NCBI GenBank assembly: GCA_900322105.1
Contig: ONYV01000020.1
Location: 1-17,703, forward strand
Source: an uncultured Eubacteriales bacterium
Lineage (GTDB): Bacteria > Bacillota > Clostridia > Oscillospirales > Acutalibacteraceae
Direction of reading: 5' to 3'
Length of the DNA: 17,703 bases
Position 1 is the first letter of the stretch. Each line of letters opens with the position of its first letter. The position numbers were made by a program, and so were the translations under genes. Below are positions 1 through 8,230 of this stretch, in pieces. The notes beneath the pieces were generated by a model. That model did not search any database. It was not told the DNA's origin and saw nothing but the letters and a program-made list of their open reading frames with translations.

Positions 1-33
1 GCTAACAACAATCAGAACAGCAGTTCTGAATAA
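1..33 (+). CDS. C-terminal tail of an unidentified upstream protein (partial)
   Basis: Frame 1 is open from the window edge and reads ANNNQNSSSE followed by TAA at 31-33. The Asn/Ser-rich tail resembles a disordered C-terminus, but nothing identifies the family. The same frame is open again after this stop, up to a second TAA at 166-168, which sits directly in front of the terminator at 170. The true end of the gene could therefore be at 168 if the stop at 31-33 is a mutation or error. Only ten residues are visible, so even the coding call is tentative. Confidence 0.4.
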   Translation, partial: ANNNQNSSSE

Positions 34-169
34 ACTCCTGCTGCACAGCCTGTCACAGAGAACCGTTCCTTGAACATCGCACCGAGCCTCTCTTACGGCT
101 ATGCCGATCACAGTGACCTTGTACTGCTGTTTTCTGCGGGTGCGAAGCATCCGCCCCGGTAAACATTTT

Positions 170-211
170 CCCTCCAACGTTCTTTTGGAACGTTGGAGGG
201 TCTCTTTTTTT
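170..211 (+). terminator. Rho-independent terminator
   Basis: A perfect 13-bp stem pairs CCCTCCAACGTTC (170-182) with GAACGTTGGAGGG (188-200) around a 5-nt loop. It is followed by a T-rich tail, TCTCTTTTTTTT. This is a strong plus-strand terminator. It closes the transcription unit entering from the left edge and separates it from the lipoprotein gene at 323. Confidence 0.9.
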
Positions 212-260
212 CGATTACAGATCAATGACAAATCCTTTACGCATACAACAAAACTGTCAT

Positions 261-289
261 TTGACTTTTTGAAGAAACATGATATCATG
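261..289 (+). promoter_or_regulatory. Predicted promoter of the lipoprotein gene, with a palindrome over the -10
   Basis: TTGACT (261-266) and TATCAT (283-288) are separated by 16 bp, a fair sigma-A type promoter 35 nt ahead of the TTG start at 323. A perfect 12-bp palindrome, CATGATATCATG (278-289), covers the -10 box. That could be an operator or chance in AT-rich DNA. The boxes were found by eye. Confidence 0.45.
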
Positions 290-322
290 ATGATAGAATA
301 TCAACGTATTGGAGGGATCCGT

Positions 323-1294
323 TTGAAAAAGCAATTATGTGTATTGTGTTGTTTGTCGATGCTGCTTTGCTGCGGCGCTTGTTCCACAGCAGAAGTGCAG
401 GATGACCGCTCTGCCCGCCCAATCCGGCTCACCTACCCCTCAAAACAGAAAGCAGAGCCAAAACTTACCATTGAAGAAATAACAGATTCTGCTGTCAGCG
501 ACGCCGAAAGACTCAGCAGCTTTGTCTACATTCCAAAAAGAGAACAGCTCCCGGACTTTATGCAAAACAATCCTTCTCTGTATGCAGGTATGCTTCAAAA
601 TATCCTGAAACTGTATTACTCAGGCATTCTCAGCGGAAAAATCAATCAAAAGAATTTCACTCCCCGATACAGCTCCGATATCCTTCCTACGGCTTCCGCC
701 ACTCCCGAAGAACGCAGCAAAATGGCGATCAGCTGTACCGTTGGCGGCGCACTGGAATTTTTCGGATATGACCAGTCCGATTTTATGAAATATATCGAAA
801 TGTATAACGGCTGTCTGCCACATTTCTGCTACGACAGAGATGGAAATATCTATCCTGACGGCTCGGTCCTTCCGCAGAATGTTCTGAAAATGAACGGAAT
901 GTCACAGCCGCTGTTCTTCATTTTCCGCTATGTCAATCAGAATCAGGCAGAGAAAGACGCTATGAGCTATGCCGCAGAAAATATCAGTTATCTGATACGG
1001 GAATACTATCAAGGGATCCTTGACGGTTCTGTACATTCAGACAACACAACCCTGCACTATGTTTCTGATCTGCTGCCAAGCAAGGACGCTTCTGTCAGGG
1101 AACGTCAGAAATGCGCCGAGCTTGCAACCGTTGCAGGTGCGCTGGACTATGCAGGTTTCTATACTGCCTACGATCCTTATATCACAAAACTGGGCTATGA
1201 CAAGCATTCCTCTGTCTTTACCCTGCCCGATCTCACCAACCCCGACATCCTCTCGATCTCTTCTCCTGACGTTAAGATTTCTGAGCTGCGCTGA
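323..1294 (+). CDS. Predicted lipoprotein with two tandem copies of one domain
   Basis: Protein of 323 aa, family not recognised. The TTG start at 323 is chosen because GGAGG lies 7 nt upstream and the product then begins with a signal peptide: MKKQ, a Cys/Leu-rich hydrophobic stretch, and CGAC ending at Cys20, an imperfect lipobox. An earlier in-frame ATG at 101 would put the terminator and promoter inside the gene. After a linker (21-85), residues about 90-150 and 218-280 resemble each other: YYSGILSGKI against YYQGILDGSV, RYSSDILP against HYVSDLLP, and TVGGALEFFGY against TVAGALDYAGF. The product is probably an exported, membrane-anchored protein of unknown role. It is monocistronic, between terminators at 170-211 and 1331-1366, and convergent with gyrA. 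Confidence 0.75.
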   Translation: MKKQLCVLCCLSMLLCCGACSTAEVQDDRSARPIRLTYPSKQKAEPKLTIEEITDSAVSDAERLSSFVYIPKREQLPDFMQNNPSLYAGMLQNILKLYYSGILSGKINQKNFTPRYSSDILPTASATPEERSKMAISCTVGGALEFFGYDQSDFMKYIEMYNGCLPHFCYDRDGNIYPDGSVLPQNVLKMNGMSQPLFFIFRYVNQNQAEKDAMSYAAENISYLIREYYQGILDGSVHSDNTTLHYVSDLLPSKDASVRERQKCAELATVAGALDYAGFYTAYDPYITKLGYDKHSSVFTLPDLTNPDILSISSPDVKISELR

Positions 1295-1330
1295 TGGAGC
1301 TCATACGTTTATTGTGACAAACGCAAAAAA

Positions 1331-1370
1331 AATCTTCGGTATCCGATCAAAAAGATACCGAAGATTATTT
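1331..1370. terminator. Bidirectional terminator between the lipoprotein gene and gyrA
   Basis: AATCTTCGGTATC (1331-1343) pairs perfectly with GATACCGAAGATT (1354-1366), giving a 13-bp stem and a 10-nt loop. The plus strand has a T-rich tail after the stem. The minus strand runs into at least eight T residues, because of the A tract at 1325-1332. The stem lies 4 nt past the gyrA stop and 37 nt past the lipoprotein stop, so it can end both convergent transcripts. Confidence 0.85.
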
Positions 1371-3875
1371 TTATACGTCTTCTTCCTCGTCAAAGGATGA
1401 TGCCGTATCAGCGCTTTCTTCTTCGTCAGGATTCGCTTCCTCTTCATGAGGCGCTCTGGAAATGGTAACGACCTTGCTGTTGTCGTCCATCTTCATTACG
1501 ATAACGCCCTTTGAGTGACGAGCGCAAACACGAATGGAGGACGCTTTGATACGGATGATCACACCGCTGTCGGAGATCAGGATGATATCATCGTCCCAAT
1601 CAACTGCTTTGATCGCTGCTACCTTGCCGAATTTATTTGCATGGTAGTTGATGATACCAAAGCCGCCTCTTGACTGGATGCGGTACTCTGTCTGCGGTGT
1701 CAGTCTGCCGTAGCCGGTTTCTGAAACCGTCAGGATGTATGCGCCTTCTCTGAGGATCGACATTCCGATCACGCTGTCATCATTCCTGAGCTTGAGCGCC
1801 TTAACGCCCCTTGCAGTACGTCCCATATTTCTGATCTCGTTTTCTTCAAAACGGATCGCCATACCGTTTCGGGTAGCAACCAAAAGCTGTGAATGTCCGT
1901 CTGTCAGGCGAACCCAGACAAGCTCGTCATCCTCATCAATAGAAATCGCATTCAGACCGATCTTGCGAAGGCTTCTGAATTCTTTGGTAGCAGTACGCTT
2001 GATGATGCCTTTCTTTGTAATCATCACTAAATACATTCCGTCGTCGCCTTCCTCGGGCATACGGATCATCGAAGTGACTTTTTCATCCTGCACCAGCGGC
2101 AGCAGATTATTGATATTCATTCCCTTTGAGGTACGGGAGCCTTCGGGGATCATATAGCACTTCATGCGGTAGACTTTTCCGAGATTTGTAAAGAACAGGG
2201 CATAATCATGTGTTCCTGCTACGAACATATCGGAAGCAACATCTTCTGCGCGGCGGTTCATACCCGAAATACCTCTGCCGCCTCTGCGCTGAGTGCGGTA
2301 TGTATCTACTTTCTGACGCTTGACATAACCGAGATTCGTCATGGTAATCACGCAGTCCTCATAAGGAATGAGGTCTTCAATATCCACTTCACCGCTGACG
2401 GATTCGATCTGAGTGCGTCTTTCATCGGCAAATTTGGAGCGGATCGCATTCAGTTCTGTCTTGATGATGCCGAGCAGACGTTCGCCGTTGCTGAGGATGT
2501 CTTTGTAATCTGCGATCTTCAAAAGCAGACCGTTCAGCTCTTCTTCGATCTTTTCTCTTTCCAGACCCGATAACTGTCCCAGACGCATGGCAACGATCGC
2601 CTGTGTCTGAGCATCGTCCAGTCCGAACCTTTCGGAAAGCGCCTGTCTTGCCGTTGGCTGATCCTTAGAAGCGCGGATGATGCGGATCACCTCGTCGATA
2701 AAATCAATGGCGATCTTCAAGCCTTCAAGGATATGCGCCCTTTCTTCGGCTTTTCTCAAGTCAAAGACCGTTCTTCTGGTGATGACATCTACCTGAAAAT
2801 CGATATAGTTTTGCAGGATATCACGCAGAGTCAGGATCTTCGGCTCACCGTTGACGATCGCCAGCAATATGATGCCGTAAGTGATCTGCATCTGGGAATT
2901 GCGGTACAGATGGTTCAGCACCACATTCGGAGACGCTTCTCTTTTGAGCGTGATCTCGATGTGCATACCGTTTCTGTCGGAATGGTCGTCGATATTGGCA
3001 ATGCCTTCCAAACGTTTCTCCTTGACCATATCGGCAATGCTTTCCACCAGACGGGCTTTGTTCACCTGATAGGGAAGTTCTGTGACGATGATCTTGAATC
3101 TGCCGTTTTTATCTTCAACGATCTCTGCTCTTGCGCGCACGGTGATTTTTGCTCTGCCTGTGGCATAAGCCGCCTTGATACCGCTTTGCCCCATGATGAT
3201 GCCTGCTGTCGGAAAATCGGGTCCTTTGATGAACTGCATGATCTCGTCAAGCGTTGCGTCAGGGTTGTCGATCACATAATTTACAGCGTCGATGACTTCT
3301 CCAAGGTTATGCGGCGGAATATTGGTCGCCATGCCGACAGCGATACCCGTAGAGCCGTTGACCAGCAGATTCGGGAATCTTGACGGCAAAACGGAGGGTT
3401 CTTTTCGGCTGTCGTCATAGTTCGGGATAAAATCGACCGTTTCCTTGTCGATATCTGTCAGCATCTCTACGCTGATCTTGCTCATGCGGGATTCGGTATA
3501 ACGATAAGCAGCAGGCGGATCGCCGTCCACCGAACCGAAGTTTCCGTGACCGTCCACCAACGTATAGCGCATCGAAAAATCCTGCGCCAGACGCACCAGC
3601 GCATCATATACCGAGCTGTCGCCGTGAGGATGATACCGACCCAGCACATTACCAACGGTGGTAGCGCACTTTTTATAGGGCTTTTCGGGCGTCAGATTGT
3701 CCTCATACTGTGAATACAGTATCCTTCTGTGAACGGGCTTGAGTCCGTCACGCACATCAGGCAGCGCTCTTGAAACGATGACCGACATGGAGTAATCTAA
3801 AAAGGACTTCTTCATTTCTCTTTCGATATCGACATCTATGATCCTGGAAGGCTGTAGCGTTTCTTCATTATCCAA
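1371..3875 (-). CDS. gyrA: DNA gyrase subunit A
   Basis: Protein of 834 aa, full length for GyrA. It is the breakage-reunion subunit of the A2B2 topoisomerase that introduces negative supercoils. The catalytic tyrosine is Tyr126 in AAYRYTE. The quinolone-region residues are Ser87 and Asp91 (E. coli Ser83 and Asp87) in HGDSSVYDALV, the drug-sensitive-type residues at both sites. The GyrA box QRRGGRG, near residue 535, opens the C-terminal DNA-wrapping pinwheel and separates gyrase from Topo IV. The tail is acidic, ending FDEEEDV, as in many gyrases. The start is TTG, supported by GAGGT 7 nt upstream. gyrA lies downstream of gyrB but is split from it by two unrelated small genes, and ends at the terminator at 1331-1366. 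Confidence 0.98.
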   Translation of the reverse strand: MDNEETLQPSRIIDVDIEREMKKSFLDYSMSVIVSRALPDVRDGLKPVHRRILYSQYEDNLTPEKPYKKCATTVGNVLGRYHPHGDSSVYDALVRLAQDFSMRYTLVDGHGNFGSVDGDPPAAYRYTESRMSKISVEMLTDIDKETVDFIPNYDDSRKEPSVLPSRFPNLLVNGSTGIAVGMATNIPPHNLGEVIDAVNYVIDNPDATLDEIMQFIKGPDFPTAGIIMGQSGIKAAYATGRAKITVRARAEIVEDKNGRFKIIVTELPYQVNKARLVESIADMVKEKRLEGIANIDDHSDRNGMHIEITLKREASPNVVLNHLYRNSQMQITYGIILLAIVNGEPKILTLRDILQNYIDFQVDVITRRTVFDLRKAEERAHILEGLKIAIDFIDEVIRIIRASKDQPTARQALSERFGLDDAQTQAIVAMRLGQLSGLEREKIEEELNGLLLKIADYKDILSNGERLLGIIKTELNAIRSKFADERRTQIESVSGEVDIEDLIPYEDCVITMTNLGYVKRQKVDTYRTQRRGGRGISGMNRRAEDVASDMFVAGTHDYALFFTNLGKVYRMKCYMIPEGSRTSKGMNINNLLPLVQDEKVTSMIRMPEEGDDGMYLVMITKKGIIKRTATKEFRSLRKIGLNAISIDEDDELVWVRLTDGHSQLLVATRNGMAIRFEENEIRNMGRTARGVKALKLRNDDSVIGMSILREGAYILTVSETGYGRLTPQTEYRIQSRGGFGIINYHANKFGKVAAIKAVDWDDDIILISDSGVIIRIKASSIRVCARHSKGVIVMKMDDNSKVVTISRAPHEEEANPDEEESADTASSFDEEEDV

Positions 3876-3910
3876 TTGCCTGCACCTCTTTCTTGATAGT
3901 TATTTCTGTT

Positions 3911-4342
3911 TCAGGCGTCCTGTTCATCTTTTGCAGCGGACTCCTGAAGCCTTGCGTAAAAATCAGGCATCAATTTTTTCAGATTGACAGGACGAAACGT
4001 CTTGCTGCTGACAAATCCGTGAGTTGTCGTCCCCTCTGCCATCAGCACTCCGTCAAGCATCACCCGATAGCAAAACGTGATCCTCGAATATGTCAGACGA
4101 ATGGTCTCTGTTTCGATCACCACTTCGTCCTCATAATGCACGGGTCTGAGATAGCGGCAGGTAAGCTCTGTCAGCGGCAGCATCACACCCTGCTGCTCAA
4201 GCTGCGTATAGGTGATCCCTGCCATTTTGATATATTCCGTTCTTGCCGCTTCATACCACACAGGATAAACAGAATGGTGGATGATCCCCATCTGGTCTGT
4301 TTCGGCATAGCGGGCGATAATATGTGTTTGTGATCTCATCAT
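3911..4342 (-). CDS. Acyl-CoA thioesterase, YbgC/4HBT hotdog family
   Basis: Protein of 143 aa, normal for a single hotdog domain. The N-terminal signature RYAETDQMGIIHHSVYPVWYE holds the catalytic Asp (about residue 16) in the D-x-x-G-(I/V)-x-(H/Y) pattern of YbgC-type 4-hydroxybenzoyl-CoA thioesterase-like enzymes. These hydrolyse acyl-CoA thioesters in the cytosol; the substrate cannot be read from sequence. GAGGAGGG lies just upstream and two adjacent ATG codons (4342 and 4339) are both usable; the second has the better spacing. The gene begins immediately after the YcxB-like stop and ends 35 nt before gyrA, so it is probably co-transcribed with gyrB and gyrA. Nothing suggests a role in replication. 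Confidence 0.88.
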   Translation of the reverse strand: MMRSQTHIIARYAETDQMGIIHHSVYPVWYEAARTEYIKMAGITYTQLEQQGVMLPLTELTCRYLRPVHYEDEVVIETETIRLTYSRITFCYRVMLDGVLMAEGTTTHGFVSSKTFRPVNLKKLMPDFYARLQESAAKDEQDA

Positions 4343-4996
4343 TTATCCCTCCTCGGGGCTGGTTCCTGCGATCAGGATCGCCTTGAACTCGTTGAATACT
4401 TCAGGCTCGATCACTCTTTCGGGGATCGCAAAATTTCTTCCGTCAGGAAGAGCGATCATCATGATATTGTCAAATTCCAGCAGCTCGGGTTTTCCGTCCA
4501 GCTCGATGCTCCAGGCGCCGCTGCCGCTGCCGATATCAATATGATCGGGATATACCTCTGCTTCGATGGTTTTTCCGTTTGCCATCATCCTTGCCAGACT
4601 TCTGATATGCAGATACGGCACCAGCCATATCAGCAGGATCATGACAAGACAAAAGATGCTGAAAAACAGATTCATCCCCTTGTATTGTCCGCCGACGGTA
4701 AAATATGTCACAGCAAACACAATGGCAGCCAATCCGAAGATCACACCGGAAGCGATCGCCCGTCCGCCCTTTGTCTTGTACAGATCGCTGTGATACAGGC
4801 ACTTTACCATCTCGTCATAGGTCATGATATAAGAGATCTTGATGCCCGTTTCGGGGATCTCATATTCTTCTGCGTCATCATCCGCCACTAATTCGGATTC
4901 CGAACCGTCCCATTCGGGATTGTCTTCATGTACTTCTTCTGTTTCCTGCGCAGATCCTTCTATCTCTTCCCGTATACTGTCGTCTATGTCTTTCAT
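4343..4996 (-). CDS. YcxB-like membrane protein
   Basis: Protein of 217 aa. Residues 1-50 are strongly acidic and probably disordered. The segment ISYIMTYDEMVKCLY (about 53-67) precedes two transmembrane helices (about 82-100 and 108-128). A soluble C-terminal domain with EAEVYPDHIDI and a later IPERVI resembles the YcxB-like C-terminal domain. The function of this family is unknown. The ribosome site AAAGGAG lies about 7 nt before the ATG. The gene follows gyrB by 41 nt and abuts the thioesterase start, so it reads as a passenger inside the gyrase operon. The family call rests on the two-helix hairpin plus the trailing beta-rich domain and is less certain than the coding call. Confidence 0.75.
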   Translation of the reverse strand: MKDIDDSIREEIEGSAQETEEVHEDNPEWDGSESELVADDDAEEYEIPETGIKISYIMTYDEMVKCLYHSDLYKTKGGRAIASGVIFGLAAIVFAVTYFTVGGQYKGMNLFFSIFCLVMILLIWLVPYLHIRSLARMMANGKTIEAEVYPDHIDIGSGSGAWSIELDGKPELLEFDNIMMIALPDGRNFAIPERVIEPEVFNEFKAILIAGTSPEEG

Positions 4997-5037
4997 ATGT
5001 TCTCCTTTATTCTTGTGTTATGATACAGCCTGACCTG

Positions 5038-6981
5038 TTATACATCGAGATTTTCTACATACTTGGCGTTCTTCTCGATAAATTCTCTTCTCGGCTCTAC
5101 CTTGTCGCCCATCAGAATGGTAAATACCTCGTCAGCGGCTGCCGCATCTTCCATTTCGACACGCAGCATGATACGAGTATCGGGGTTCATGGTCGTTTCC
5201 CAGAGCTGTTCGGCATCCATCTCACCAAGACCTTTGTAGCGCTGTATCTCATATTTTCCGCCAAGCTGCGCCATGATCTTGTCTCTTTCCTGATCGGAAT
5301 AAGCATAGTAATGGTCGTTTTTGCCCTTTGTAATGCGGTAAAGCGGCGGCTGAGCGATATAGATATGTCCTTCTTCGATGAGCGGACGCATAAAGCGGAA
5401 GAAGAAGGTCAGCATCAGTGTGCGGATATGCGAACCGTCCACATCGGCATCCGCCATGATGATGATCTTGCCGTAGCGCAGCTTTTTCAGGTCGATCTCA
5501 TCGCCGATCCCGCAGCCGAGCGCTGTAATGACAGGCATCAGCTTATCGTTGCCGTATACACGGTCCAGCCTTGCTTTTTCTACGTTCAGCATCTTGCCCC
5601 AGAGCGGCAATATCGCCTGAAAGCGTCTGTCACGTCCGCCCTTTGCAGAGCCTCCTGCGGAGTCGCCCTCTACGATATAGATCTCTGTCTCCTCCACGTT
5701 CTTGGACTGGCAATCCGCTAATTTACCGGGCAGTCCTGCGCCCTCCATCGCAGTCTTTCTTCTGGCAAGATCTCTTGCTTTTCTGGCAGCGTCTCTTGCC
5801 CTTGCCGCCATCAGCGCTTTTTCAAAGATCGCCTTTGCCGTTGCAGGGTTTTCTTCCAGATACTGTTCTAACTTTTCGCTGACTAATTTATCCACTAACG
5901 TTCTGATCTCTGTGTTGCCGAGCTTTGCTTTTGTCTGGCTTTCAAACTGCGCATCCTTGACCTTGACGCTGATCACGACCGTCAGACCCTCACGCACATC
6001 TTCGCCGCTGAGATTTTTGTCGGCTTCTTTCAGGATATTGAATTTACGGGCATAATCATTCATCACCCTTGTCAGAGCACGCTTGAAACCTTCCTCGTGT
6101 GTTCCGCCGTCATTGGTGTGAATGTTATTTGCAAACGAAAGGATCAGTTCGTTATAGCTGTCATTATACTGCATCGCAATCTCAGCGGACGCAGTATCCT
6201 CTTCGTTTTTCGCCTGAAAATAGATGATATCGGGGTGGATCACATCCAGCCCTCTCTTTTTGTGGATATAATCTACAAAGCTCGAAACGCCGCCTTCATA
6301 GCAGAAATCCTCTCTGACGATGTTTTCGGGATCTCTTTCGTCGATCAGCTCGATATGTACGCCTGCATTCAAAAACGCCTGTTCCCTCAGTCTGGTCGAC
6401 AACACCTGATAATCATAGACATCGGTTTCGGTAAACACTTCGGGATCTGCCTTGAAAGTGACAGTCGTACCTGTTTCGGTGCCTTTGCCGATCTTTTCAA
6501 GCTGTGTCACCGTATTGCCTCTTTCAAAGCGCTGACGATACACATCCTCTCCGTCACAGACCTCCACTTCCGTCCAGAGGGACAGCGCATTCACTACCGA
6601 CGCGCCGACGCCGTGCAGACCGCCTGCGACCTTGTAGCCGCCGCCGCCGAATTTTCCTCCTGCGTGCAGTACGGTAAATACGACCGTCACCGCAGGAATG
6701 CCTAACTTTGGCTGTATTCCCACAGGAATGCCTCGTCCGTTATCCTTGACTTTGATGATCTCTCCCGGCATGATATGCACGTCTATTTTGGTGCAGTAGC
6801 CTGCCAGCGCTTCATCAATCGAGTTATCTACGATCTCATAGACCAGATGGTGCAGTCCTCTCGGTCCTGTTGAGCCGATATACATACCGGGACGTTTTCT
6901 GACCGCCTCCAGCCCTTCCAGCACCTGTATGTCGCTTGCGCCGTATTCCTCCGTTGTCTGAGAAATTTCATTCGGTTCCAT
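5038..6981 (-). CDS. gyrB: DNA gyrase subunit B
   Basis: Protein of 647 aa, the compact Gram-positive form, without the C-terminal insertion of proteobacterial GyrB. The GHKL ATPase region has the catalytic-base Glu57 (VDNSIDEAL, equivalent to E. coli Glu42), DNGRGIP (80-86) and the glycine-rich lid GGLHGVGASVV. The transducer is followed by the TOPRIM domain with EGDSAGGSAKGGRDRRFQ and the metal-binding DADVDGSHI. The conserved tail RRYKGLGEM-type motif appears as QRYKGLGEM. A strong AAGGAGG site lies 13 nt before the ATG, slightly far. It supplies the ATPase half of gyrase. In the TOPRIM region LPLWGKMLNVEK carries Trp where many GyrBs have Arg; I cannot tell whether that is normal for this clade. 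Confidence 0.98.
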   Translation of the reverse strand: MEPNEISQTTEEYGASDIQVLEGLEAVRKRPGMYIGSTGPRGLHHLVYEIVDNSIDEALAGYCTKIDVHIMPGEIIKVKDNGRGIPVGIQPKLGIPAVTVVFTVLHAGGKFGGGGYKVAGGLHGVGASVVNALSLWTEVEVCDGEDVYRQRFERGNTVTQLEKIGKGTETGTTVTFKADPEVFTETDVYDYQVLSTRLREQAFLNAGVHIELIDERDPENIVREDFCYEGGVSSFVDYIHKKRGLDVIHPDIIYFQAKNEEDTASAEIAMQYNDSYNELILSFANNIHTNDGGTHEEGFKRALTRVMNDYARKFNILKEADKNLSGEDVREGLTVVISVKVKDAQFESQTKAKLGNTEIRTLVDKLVSEKLEQYLEENPATAKAIFEKALMAARARDAARKARDLARRKTAMEGAGLPGKLADCQSKNVEETEIYIVEGDSAGGSAKGGRDRRFQAILPLWGKMLNVEKARLDRVYGNDKLMPVITALGCGIGDEIDLKKLRYGKIIIMADADVDGSHIRTLMLTFFFRFMRPLIEEGHIYIAQPPLYRITKGKNDHYYAYSDQERDKIMAQLGGKYEIQRYKGLGEMDAEQLWETTMNPDTRIMLRVEMEDAAAADEVFTILMGDKVEPRREFIEKNAKYVENLDV

Positions 6982-7075
6982 GTTCTCTCATCAACCTCCT
7001 TAGAGTATCGGGATCCTTTCCTGCAAATGCTTTGCGCAAAAGCGCTGCTGCACTTTTGCTGTTTATGGAAAACCC

Positions 7076-7110
7076 TGACGGCTTTTTGTGATGAACGGAA
7101 AAAGCCGTCA
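7076..7110. terminator. Hairpin between the small zinc-ribbon gene and gyrB
   Basis: A perfect 12-bp stem pairs TGACGGCTTTTT (7076-7087) with AAAAAGCCGTCA (7099-7110), with an 11-nt loop. The T tract is inside the stem, and the downstream minus-strand tail (GGGTTTTCC) is only weakly T-rich. It could be a weak terminator or attenuator for the minus-strand operon, or an RNA processing or stability element. It lies about 95 nt ahead of the gyrB start, so it could tune gyrB transcription. Confidence 0.5.
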
Positions 7111-7158
7111 AAGCATCATTTACGATTTGAATATATGACCGTGTTTCAGATCATGCCG

Positions 7159-7470
7159 TTATTTGTGTCTGTATTTTGTCAGCTTGATAAAAAGAGGAGA
7201 GATCAGCAGCGACAGCAGTATCACCGCCGCATCCGCAGTCACCATGATGATAAAGGTCGTTTTGTTCATATCCTTTGACATATGGAACATCAAAAGATTG
7301 AAGCAGATCATCAGGATACAGGCGATCACAACAGGGATCACACGGTATCCCTTGTGCAGCTCATACTGTTTTTTACAGTGACGGCATACCTGCACCCTTT
7401 CTTTCATCCCGGCAAGATCTTTACAGCGGATCTTTCTGCGGCAATGGGGACATTTCTTGTACAGTAACAT
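7159..7470 (-). CDS. Small zinc-ribbon protein with two membrane helices
   Basis: Protein of 103 aa, unknown function. The N-terminal cytosolic part has CPHC and CRHC pairs 18 residues apart, a probable single zinc ribbon of the CxxC-about 20-CxxC type found in Firmicutes. Two transmembrane helices follow (about 46-63 and 72-93), with a short basic tail LTKYRHK. The ribosome site AGGAG is 6 nt before the ATG. It repeats the fold plan of the next gene upstream (7502-8224), so the two are probably paralogues or act together. It ends 177 nt before gyrB. Confidence 0.78.
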   Translation of the reverse strand: MLLYKKCPHCRRKIRCKDLAGMKERVQVCRHCKKQYELHKGYRVIPVVIACILMICFNLLMFHMSKDMNKTTFIIMVTADAAVILLSLLISPLFIKLTKYRHK

Positions 7471-7501
7471 AGATCTCCTCTTTTCCGAATGGATTATGTA
7501 G

Positions 7502-8224
7502 TCATTCCCCGAATTCCTGAACGCTCTGATCCTCTTGTACAGGTTCTTCCTCTTCCAAAGGCGCTTTGTCAGAAATGTATTCTTTCATATCCGAGTCGTC
7601 TTCTGTTTCCTGCGGCGTTTCCTCCTGCCTGGCAGGATAACGGGGAACCGCCTCCCACCCTTCGTGGCTGATCTCAAAAGACAGCCTTGTGTTGCCGATA
7701 TCTTCGATCTCATCAGGCGATACTTCTGCTGCGTTTTCCGTATTTTCCTGCAGCGTCCGGGTATTTCTGTGCTTTGCCTGCATGAACTTTTTAGAAAAAT
7801 CGTCCTCTACATCCAGTTTGACAGGCTTTGCTGCGCTGTTGGCGGCTGCCTGATAAGCAGAATCGTTCGGGCGGTTAGCGGTATCTCTGTCAAGGATCTT
7901 CCTGACAGCGGACTGATCCTTGCACGGCTCTAACCGTACAAAAAACGGGACGATCAGATAAAATACCAAAAACGGCGCCAGCACCGCTGCGATCCCCAAA
8001 AAGCTGCCGTGATCTCCCGAAATGGAATACAGCAGTACGATCAGAAAAGCAGCAATGCACACAAGACTTGCCAGCGCATAGGCTGTTTTGCTGATGACCA
8101 CGTTGGAGATGCATTTACAAGACGCACAATTATGTTCTCCTTTTGTTTTCATAAAGGTCGAAGATATGTACGAGATCTTTTTGTGACAATAAGGACATCT
8201 CGGAAGCTGTAATATCTTTGACAT
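7502..8224 (-). CDS. Zinc-ribbon membrane protein with a long acidic tail
   Basis: Protein of 240 aa, not recognised as a named gene. CPYC (10-13) and CASC (33-36) form a likely zinc ribbon. Two transmembrane helices follow (about 48-68 and 74-94). Residues about 100-240 form a hydrophilic, Glu/Asp/Gln-rich tail with no evident fold, ending EDQSVQEFGE. GAAAGGA about 11 nt upstream and a 6-nt gap from remB indicate co-transcription. It shares the ribbon plus two-helix plan with the 103-aa gene downstream, but adds the tail. Its place in the recF-remB-gyrB cluster suggests shared expression and does not establish a replication role. Confidence 0.78.
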   Translation of the reverse strand: MSKILQLPRCPYCHKKISYISSTFMKTKGEHNCASCKCISNVVISKTAYALASLVCIAAFLIVLLYSISGDHGSFLGIAAVLAPFLVFYLIVPFFVRLEPCKDQSAVRKILDRDTANRPNDSAYQAAANSAAKPVKLDVEDDFSKKFMQAKHRNTRTLQENTENAAEVSPDEIEDIGNTRLSFEISHEGWEAVPRYPARQEETPQETEDDSDMKEYISDKAPLEEEEPVQEDQSVQEFGE

Positions 8225-8230
8225 GACGAT

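Noticed and set aside
101..322. Longer start of the lipoprotein gene at ATG 101
   Set aside because: The extension would cover a strong terminator and the promoter; TTG 323 has a good ribosome site and gives a signal peptide.
1735..3383. Open frames of 120-216 codons opposite gyrA
   Set aside because: They are antisense to gyrA, an effect of its codon bias, without start signals of their own.
5020..6705. Long plus-strand open frames opposite gyrB (for example 5020-5721 and 6097-6705)
   Set aside because: They lie wholly antisense to a clear gyrB, lack ribosome sites and show no recognisable protein pattern.
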